From the NCBI GenBank assembly GCA_016795285.1, contig JAEUIC010000005.1, positions 62,001 through 126,000 of the forward strand: a DNA stretch of 64,000 nt. The letters are read 5' to 3'. Shown here in pieces: positions 54,274 to 64,000 of this stretch (its first letter is position 1; each line of letters begins with the position of its first letter). This DNA is from Planctomycetota bacterium (GTDB lineage Bacteria > Planctomycetota > B15-G4 > SIAN01). Both the position numbers and the translations under genes were made by a program. The notes under the pieces were generated by a model. The model was not told where the DNA came from. It was given only the letters and a program-made list of their open reading frames with translations, and made no database searches.

Positions 54274-56040
54274 GTGGTCGCCGCGCTGCTCCTCTTGGCG
54301 GCGCTGCTGCGGCTGCGCGGGATCACCTTCGGGCTGCCCTATCCCTTCGCCGCCGTCGACGAGCACCTCGTCACCGACCACGCGCTCTCCTTCGCGGGCG
54401 GCGACCTCGACCCGCGCTACTACGCCTACCCCGCCGGCTCCTTCCTGCTGCATGCCGCCGCCTATCGCATCGCGTGGCTCTGCTCGCCGCACGGGGACTT
54501 CGCCGAGTTCGCGGCGGCCTTCTGGGTCGCTCCGCAGCAGCTGCTGCTGGTGAGTCGCGGCGTGACGCTCGCCTGCGCGCTGCTCGCCGTCTGGGCGTGC
54601 GGCCGGATCGCGAGCGAGGCAGCGGCGCTGGCCGGCGCGCGTTCCGGACGGCGGCCGGCGGCGTGGCTCGCGAGCGGCGCGCTGGCGCTCTCCCTGCTGC
54701 ACGCCGCCAACTCGCGCTGGACGACGGTCGATGCGCCGCTGCTGGCGGCGGCGGCGATCGGCCTCGCGGCGGCGCTGCGCCACGTGCGCCGCGGCGGGAC
54801 GAAGGCGCTCGTGGTCAGCGCGGTGGCGATCGGGACCGCGGGGTCGTTCAAGTACTACGGCGCCCTCTTCGCGCTGGCGCTCGCGGTCGCGGTCGTGGCG
54901 CGCGCCGCCGCCGAAGCGGCGCGGCCGGACGGCGCTCGCTTCGTGGCGATGGCGGTGCGCCGCCTCCTCGGCGCGGCGGCGGTGACGGCGCTCGCCTTCC
55001 TCGCGATGGCGCCCTACACGCTGCTCGACTTCGCGACGTTCGCGGCCGACTTCGCGAAGCTGCGCGACCACATGGAGGAGGGCCACTTCGGCCACGACCC
55101 GAATCGCTCGGGAGTCGCGGTCTACGCCGCGCACCTCCTGTCGCCGCAGGTCGGCGGCGCGCTCCTCTCGCTCGCAGCGCTCGGCCTGCTCTCGCTGCTG
55201 CTCTCCGCAGCGCCGCGGCGCGCCAGCGGACGGGCGGCGGCGCTGGTGCTGTTCCTGCCGGCGCTCGCCCACTTCGCGCTGATCGCCCGCTTCCGCGCGC
55301 AGCCGGTCGACTACCTGCTGCCGCTGCTGCCGGCGCTGGTGGCGCTGGCCGGGGTGGCGGCGGCGCGGCTCGCGGCAGCGCTCGTGCCGCGCGTCGGCGG
55401 TGCCGTCGCGGGGACGGTCGTCGCGCTGCTCGGCCTGCCGCTGTTCGGCGGAGGGGTCGCGGCGTGGCAGCAGGGGAGCGCGCTCCTTCGCCCCGACAGC
55501 CGCGTGCTGCTGCGCGCGTGGGTCGAGGAGCGGGTCGAGCCGGGCGCGCTGGTGGCCGCCGACACGTGGCTCGACCTGCCGCTCACGGCCGAGTGCCTCG
55601 AGCAGATGCGCGCGGCGAAGGTGAGCGGCGTGCTGGTGCCGCAGCGGCGACCGCGCGACGAGCCGCTCGCGGCGCTCGAGGCGAAGCTCGCGGCGGCGCG
55701 CGCGCGGACGGCGGGGCCGGCCTTCGACTTCGCCTACCTCTCGCCGATCGAGATCGGGCTGCGCGACGAGCTCTTCCCGCTGCTGCGCGAGCACGGCGCG
55801 CGCTGGCTCGTGCTGGATGGCAGCCGCGCGGCGCGCGCCGCCCGCAGCGGCGGAGCGCTGAGCGAACTCGCCGAGTGGTATCGCCGCCACCTCGAGGGGC
55901 CGCAGGTGGTGGCGCGCTTCGGCGGGGAACAGGGGGCGAGCGGGCCGCCGCTCGCCGTGCTCGACCTCACGCTGCCGGAGGCCCCGTCGCTGCCGGAGGC
56001 CCCGCCCTCGCCGGGAGCCCCGCTCAGGTCGGAGCGATGA
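54274..56040 (+). CDS. Polytopic glycosyltransferase, GT39/ArnT-like (PMT family)
   Basis: A ~588-residue membrane protein with about ten TM helices and a soluble C-terminal part (about 430-588). The first loop FGLPYPFAAVDEHLVTDHA contains the acidic residues typical of GT-C enzymes using lipid-linked sugars; AANSRWTTVDAP and FKYYGALFALALA are also characteristic. The start is uncertain. GTG 54274 is the first ordinary start codon but lies inside the first TM helix and lacks a ribosome site, whereas ACG 54248 has GGAG 7 nt upstream and would give a basic N-terminus before the helix. Its 3' end overlaps the convergent GT2 gene by 17 bp. Confidence 0.8.
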   Translation: MVAALLLLAALLRLRGITFGLPYPFAAVDEHLVTDHALSFAGGDLDPRYYAYPAGSFLLHAAAYRIAWLCSPHGDFAEFAAAFWVAPQQLLLVSRGVTLACALLAVWACGRIASEAAALAGARSGRRPAAWLASGALALSLLHAANSRWTTVDAPLLAAAAIGLAAALRHVRRGGTKALVVSAVAIGTAGSFKYYGALFALALAVAVVARAAAEAARPDGARFVAMAVRRLLGAAAVTALAFLAMAPYTLLDFATFAADFAKLRDHMEEGHFGHDPNRSGVAVYAAHLLSPQVGGALLSLAALGLLSLLLSAAPRRASGRAAALVLFLPALAHFALIARFRAQPVDYLLPLLPALVALAGVAAARLAAALVPRVGGAVAGTVVALLGLPLFGGGVAAWQQGSALLRPDSRVLLRAWVEERVEPGALVAADTWLDLPLTAECLEQMRAAKVSGVLVPQRRPRDEPLAALEAKLAAARARTAGPAFDFAYLSPIEIGLRDELFPLLREHGARWLVLDGSRAARAARSGGALSELAEWYRRHLEGPQVVARFGGEQGASGPPLAVLDLTLPEAPSLPEAPPSPGAPLRSER

Positions 56041-57511
56041 CGCGGCGGAAGCTGCGACCGCAGAGGAGCGAGCCGATCCCGACGTAGAAGAAGCCGGCCG
56101 CGAAGAGCGTCATGAAGAAGACGACCATCCAGATCTGGTGCTGCAGGCCGACCCAGACGATGGCGAGCATGTAGAAGCCGAAGGCGATCTCGACGAACGG
56201 CATCAGGCCGGCGAGGCTCTTGTAACGGCGCTTCGGCGCCACCGCATGGCGCTGCGAGTCGGTGACGTCGTACTTCGGCGTCCGCACGAACGGCGTCTCG
56301 TAGGAGCAGAGCGCCTCGATGACCGCGCGCGCGTTGTTGACGGCGAGCCCGATGCCGAGCGCCAGCACGGCCGGCAGGAACTTGAGGCCGCGCTTCCACT
56401 GCGGGTCGATCTCGCGCTGCGCCGCGACGTAGAACGACAGCACCGACGCGGTCGCCAGCACGAAGACCGACCAGTCGAAGAGCGCGCTGCGCAGCCGCTC
56501 GGGCTCAGCGAGCCGCGCGATCAGCGCCGGCAGCATCAGCAGGCACATGGCCAGCATCAGCAGGTAGCTCAGGTTCGCCGTGAGGTGGAAGGTCGCCTCG
56601 CTCTTCACCTTGAAGGGCAGGTCGCTCTTCCAGACCGACGGCAGCACCTTGAGGCCGGTCTGGATCGACCCCTTGGCCCAGCGGTGCTGCTGCGCCTTGA
56701 AGGCGGTCATCTCGACCGGCAGCTCGCCCGGCGCGGTGAAGTCGCGCAGGTAGACGAACTGCCACCCCTTCATCTGCGCGCGGTAGGAGAGGTCCAAGTC
56801 CTCGGTGAGCGTGTCGTGCTGCCAGCCGCCCGCCGCCACGATCGCGGTGCGCCGCCAGATGCCGCCGGTGCCGTTGAAGTTGAAGTGGCGGCCCGAACGG
56901 TTGCGCGCGGTGTGCTCGATCACGAAGTGGCCGTCGAGCAGCATCGACTGCAGGCGCGTCAGCACGCTGTAGTCGCGGTTCAAGTGCCCCCAGCGCACCT
57001 GGACCATGCCGATCTTCGGGTCGGTGAAGAAGTCGACCGTGCGGTGGAGCGTGTCGGGTTCAGGCAGGAAGTCGGCGTCGAAGATCGCGATGTACTCGCC
57101 CTTCGCGCTCTGCATGCCGGCCGCGAGCGCGCCCGCCTTGAACCCCTTGCGATCGACGCGATGGTGGTAGCTGATGTCGACGCCGCGCGCACGCAGCTGC
57201 TCCACCTTGCGGCGCGCGAGCTGCTGCGTCTCGTCGGTCGAGTCGTCGAGCACCTGGATGTCGAGCCGGTCGGCCGGCCAGTCGAGGCGCGCCACGGCAT
57301 CGAGCAGCCGCTCGACGACCGTCGCCTCGTTGAAGAGCGGCAGCTGCACGGTCACGCGCGGCAGCTCGGTGAACCGCTGCGCCGGCGTCGGGTTGTCGCG
57401 CCGGTGGCGGTAGTAGAGGTACATCAGCGCGTAGCGGTGCGCCCCGTAGATGGAGAGCAACCCCAACAACACGAAGTAGACGATCAGTACGGTGTCGTGC
57501 CAGGACGTCAT
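56024..57511 (-). CDS. Processive GT2 glycosyltransferase (cellulose synthase/CslA-like)
   Basis: A 495-residue membrane enzyme with one N-terminal TM helix ([17 protein letters not shown]), a cytoplasmic GT-A domain and four to five C-terminal TM helices. The processive D,D,D,QxxRW set is complete: [34 protein letters not shown] and QQHRWAKGS. The pattern resembles glucomannan/beta-mannan synthase relatives in bacteria. The polymer is unknown. ATG 57511 is used because the upstream extension is unrelated, low-quality sequence. It is divergent from queA with 164 bp between starts. Confidence 0.92.
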   Translation of the reverse strand: MTSWHDTVLIVYFVLLGLLSIYGAHRYALMYLYYRHRRDNPTPAQRFTELPRVTVQLPLFNEATVVERLLDAVARLDWPADRLDIQVLDDSTDETQQLARRKVEQLRARGVDISYHHRVDRKGFKAGALAAGMQSAKGEYIAIFDADFLPEPDTLHRTVDFFTDPKIGMVQVRWGHLNRDYSVLTRLQSMLLDGHFVIEHTARNRSGRHFNFNGTGGIWRRTAIVAAGGWQHDTLTEDLDLSYRAQMKGWQFVYLRDFTAPGELPVEMTAFKAQQHRWAKGSIQTGLKVLPSVWKSDLPFKVKSEATFHLTANLSYLLMLAMCLLMLPALIARLAEPERLRSALFDWSVFVLATASVLSFYVAAQREIDPQWKRGLKFLPAVLALGIGLAVNNARAVIEALCSYETPFVRTPKYDVTDSQRHAVAPKRRYKSLAGLMPFVEIAFGFYMLAIVWVGLQHQIWMVVFFMTLFAAGFFYVGIGSLLCGRSFRRVIAPT

Positions 57512-57675
57512 GCCGAACCGTTCGCTCCAACGACGCAGCGCCAGCGTGCACTGCTCCGCGCCTGCCGATTGCCGGCCGCTCGGAAAACGCGGCATAGTAG
57601 CGCGCTCGTTCCAACGGCGAAACCGAGCCGATCCCCCGCTCCCGCGGCCGCGCCGCCGGGGCGACGGAGCCTCCC

Positions 57676-61869
<4,194 letters not shown>

Positions 61870-61964
61870 TCGGGAAAAAGCTGCCCGCACCTCCGCCTCC
61901 CAGGGCAGCGCGCGGCGCGCCGATACGGGGACGAGGTCCGAACCGATCGGGGGAAGGTGCGGCG

Positions 61965-63137
61965 ATGGGTCTACTCGGCGCTCTGCTGGAACGCATCGGC
62001 TGGCGACGCGAGCGCGCGAAGGCGCCGCCGCGCGCCGCCCCCGTCCCGACGCGCCCCGCCCAAGCCGCCGCGCCGGCCGCGCCCGCGAGCGTCCGCCAGA
62101 CGCCGGTCGCCCCGCTGCCGGTCGCGGCCAAGCCTGCGCCCGCCGCCCAGAGCGCCGCTGCGCCGGCCGCGGTGGCCGCCAAACCGGCCGCGGAGCTGAC
62201 CGCCGCCGAACTCGAGGCGCTGAAGAAGGAGCAGGAGCGCGCCGCGCTGCTCCACTCGTTCCAGGCGACCATCGTCGATCGCCGCTTCCAATCGCTCGAC
62301 ATCGACCAGCGCTTCGTCGACGAGATGGGCGCCTCGCTGCAACGCAACCGCGACGACTTCGCGCTGCCGCCGGCCGCCGCGTTCGACGTGATGCGGCTGC
62401 TCGACACCTCGACCTACCCGGTGAAGAAGGTCGCCGCGGCGATCTCGTGCGATCCCTCGCTCGCCGGCGCGGTCCTCTCGCTGGCCAACTCGCCGCTCCA
62501 TCGCGGCTCGGTCGTCGTCGAGAACGTGCCGAGCGCCGTGGTGCGGCTCGGCCAGCGCCACCTGCGCCTCCTGCTGATGGACATCGCGCTCCACTCGACG
62601 CGCGTCCACGGCAAGCCGTTCGAGGCGTTCTCGACGCTGCTCTGGAAGCACTCGCTGCTGACCGCGCAGCTCGCCCACCAGATCGCCGGCGTCGTCCGGG
62701 TCGACCCGGAGCACGCCTACATCGGCGGCCTCTTCCACGACATCGGCTGCATCGCGGCGCTCTCCGCGGCGCGCCGCATGTCGCTGCGCCAGGAGCGCAA
62801 GATCAGCCCGCAGACGTTGCTGGCGATCCTCTCGCGCTTCGGCTACGCGTTGAACGAGTCGATCCTCGCCCGCTGGCGCCTCCCCGAATCGGTCGGCAAG
62901 GCGGTCGCGACGCGGCGCGATCTCGCCAAGGCGGGCGACCACGCCGATCTCGCCGCGGTCATCGAACTGGCCAACGAGCTGTCGCGGCCGCTCGGCGCCT
63001 GGGTCGAGAAGCGCGAGGTCGACCTGCCGAACCACCCGGCGGTGGTCCACCTGCAGATCGACCTCGGCAAGCTCCCCGACGCGAACGTGATCCTCGAGCT
63101 GGCCGGGAAGATCGAGCGGGTCGCCAAGATCGGCTGA
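61965..63137 (+). CDS. HDOD-domain signalling protein
   Basis: A 390-residue cytoplasmic protein. Residues about 20-80 are an Ala/Pro linker. Residues about 105-320 form an HDOD domain: CDPSLAGAVLSLANSPLH, VVRLGQRHLRLLLMDIAL and the retained HD pair in YIGGLFHDIGCIAAL. HDOD proteins are linked to c-di-GMP signalling, motility or stress, but many lack catalysis, so the role is open. GGGGGAAGG precedes ATG 61965. It is 32 bp from the acyl-CoA synthetase gene and may be cotranscribed with it. Confidence 0.9.
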   Translation: MGLLGALLERIGWRRERAKAPPRAAPVPTRPAQAAAPAAPASVRQTPVAPLPVAAKPAPAAQSAAAPAAVAAKPAAELTAAELEALKKEQERAALLHSFQATIVDRRFQSLDIDQRFVDEMGASLQRNRDDFALPPAAAFDVMRLLDTSTYPVKKVAAAISCDPSLAGAVLSLANSPLHRGSVVVENVPSAVVRLGQRHLRLLLMDIALHSTRVHGKPFEAFSTLLWKHSLLTAQLAHQIAGVVRVDPEHAYIGGLFHDIGCIAALSAARRMSLRQERKISPQTLLAILSRFGYALNESILARWRLPESVGKAVATRRDLAKAGDHADLAAVIELANELSRPLGAWVEKREVDLPNHPAVVHLQIDLGKLPDANVILELAGKIERVAKIG

Positions 63138-63169
63138 CAGGGCCGCGCCGACGGAGCTAGAGGAGCGCC

Positions 63170-64000
63170 ATGGACGCGAAGCGAAGCGTCGCAGAGCTCC
63201 TCTTCGCGCTGGCGCGCCGCCAGGGCGATCGGCCGCTGCTGCACTGGAAGGCCGACGATCGCTGGCGCCACTGGAGCGCGACCGCCGCGGCCCACGCGAC
63301 GGCGAACGTCGCAGCGCGCCTCGTCGCGCTCGGGTTGCGGCCGGGCGCGCGCGTCGCGCTGCTCTCCGAGAACCGGCCCGAATGGCTGCTCGCCGACCTC
63401 GCCAGCCTCGCTGCGGGGCAGGTCGACGTGCCGCTCTACGCGACCGCCCCGCCGGCCGAGCAGATCGAGCTGCTCGCCCGCAGCCGCGCCGAACTGCTCT
63501 TCGTCGCCTCGCCCGCGCAGTGGCGGACGATCGCCGCGGCACGCGCGGCGTTGCCGGCGCTGCGCCACGGGGTCGCCTTCGACCACGGCGCCTCCGGCGA
63601 CCCCGCGCTCCTCTCCTTCGCCACGCTCGCCGCCGACGCCGACTTCACCGGCGCCGACGCGGCGGCGGCCGAGGTGAAGCGCCGCCTCGCCGCGACGCAG
63701 CGCAGCGACGTCGCCACCGTCCTCTACACCTCGGGCACCAGCGGCGAGCCGAAAGGGGTGCAGCTCACCCACGACAACCTGCTGTCGAACTGCGCCGCGA
63801 TCCTGCAGCACGTCGCGCTCGGCCCCGACGACCGCACCCTCTCCTTCCTGCCGCTCTCCCACAGCTTCGAGCGGACGGCCGGCCACTACGCGCTGCTCGC
63901 CGCCGGCGGCGCGATCGCCTACGCGAGCAGCATCGACGCCGTCGCGCAGGAGGTGCGCGAGGTGCAGCCGACGCTGCTGTTGGGCGTGCCGCGCTTCTAC
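63170..64000 (+). CDS. Long-chain acyl-CoA synthetase (AMP-binding), C-terminal part cut by window edge
   Basis: 277 codons from ATG 63170 are open to the right edge; the C-terminal half is missing. AGAGGAG lies just upstream. The adenylate-forming P-loop reads LYTSGTSGEPKGVQLTHDN and is followed by FLPLSHSFERTAGHYALLAAG, typical of the FAA1/long-chain fatty acyl-CoA ligase group. It should activate fatty acids with ATP and CoA for beta-oxidation or lipid synthesis. Chain-length preference cannot be read from this part. Confidence 0.92.
   Translation, partial: MDAKRSVAELLFALARRQGDRPLLHWKADDRWRHWSATAAAHATANVAARLVALGLRPGARVALLSENRPEWLLADLASLAAGQVDVPLYATAPPAEQIELLARSRAELLFVASPAQWRTIAAARAALPALRHGVAFDHGASGDPALLSFATLAADADFTGADAAAAEVKRRLAATQRSDVATVLYTSGTSGEPKGVQLTHDNLLSNCAAILQHVALGPDDRTLSFLPLSHSFERTAGHYALLAAGGAIAYASSIDAVAQEVREVQPTLLLGVPRFY

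Overview
The window is uniformly GC-rich, densely coded bacterial DNA from a Gram-negative-type organism with a complex envelope. Several gene types point to Planctomycetota or a relative: a BlaI repressor with a giant M56 (BlaR1-like) membrane peptidase, HEAT-repeat/von Willebrand A proteins, a DUF1573 lipoprotein, FG-GAP and PKD-bearing secreted proteins, and Ala/Pro-rich tails on otherwise conserved proteins. There is no rRNA or tRNA here, so the taxonomy is inference from gene content. I saw no CRISPR array, integrase or plasmid/phage module.

Layout. 1-855: a HEAT-repeat protein cut by the left edge. 930-4574: folE and queD (7-deazapurine/queuosine branch), then a tightly overlapped btuFCD-type ABC importer. 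4967-16219: an 11-subunit respiratory complex I operon, nuoABCD-HIJKLMN, with no nuoE, nuoF or nuoG. 16394-19573: a secreted PQQ-type sugar dehydrogenase with PKD modules, ending at a strong hairpin. 19669-24106 (minus): an M56 peptidase and BlaI repressor behind two matching palindromic operators, preceded by an AAA ATPase whose C-terminal end lies in a dispersed repeat. 24301-26952 (minus): a DsbD-type reductase with an in-frame TGA exactly at the first Cys of its thioredoxin CxxC, followed by a SECIS-like hairpin, so probably a selenoprotein. 27181-32100 (minus): an operon of amidohydrolase, Gfo/Idh-epimerase fusion and GT4 glycosyltransferase. 32231-34354 (minus): a secreted protein of about twelve Gly-Asp-Tyr repeats. 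34446-36364: thiC under a TPP riboswitch with a very large structured P3a arm. 36487-37123: hsp20 with a sigma-54-type promoter and a terminator. 37252-40319: a HEAT/VWA protein and an unknown membrane protein.

40354-48238 holds leucine-degradation genes (methylcrotonyl-CoA carboxylase beta, HMG-CoA lyase, enoyl-CoA hydratase family), separated by a 1.3-kb element that carries a HUH/Y1 (RAYT-like) transposase between doubled 35-nt inverted repeats, and by a phosphodiesterase/nadA pair. 48235-57511 contains two membrane glycosyltransferases, a secreted FG-GAP protein, a thioredoxin-like protein, a class V aminotransferase and a processive GT2 enzyme. 57676-64000: queA, ligA, a DUF1573 lipoprotein, an HDOD protein and the start of an acyl-CoA synthetase.

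Functionally, folE, queD and queA serve the same tRNA modification pathway from two loci. The complex I operon, the PQQ enzyme and the DsbD/thioredoxin proteins concern respiration and extracytoplasmic redox. Most of the remainder concerns envelope polymers and secreted proteins. The points most worth following are the putative selenocysteine DsbD, the RAYT element with doubled inverted repeats, the giant-armed TPP riboswitch, and the M56 protein with twelve cysteines at exact four-residue spacing.
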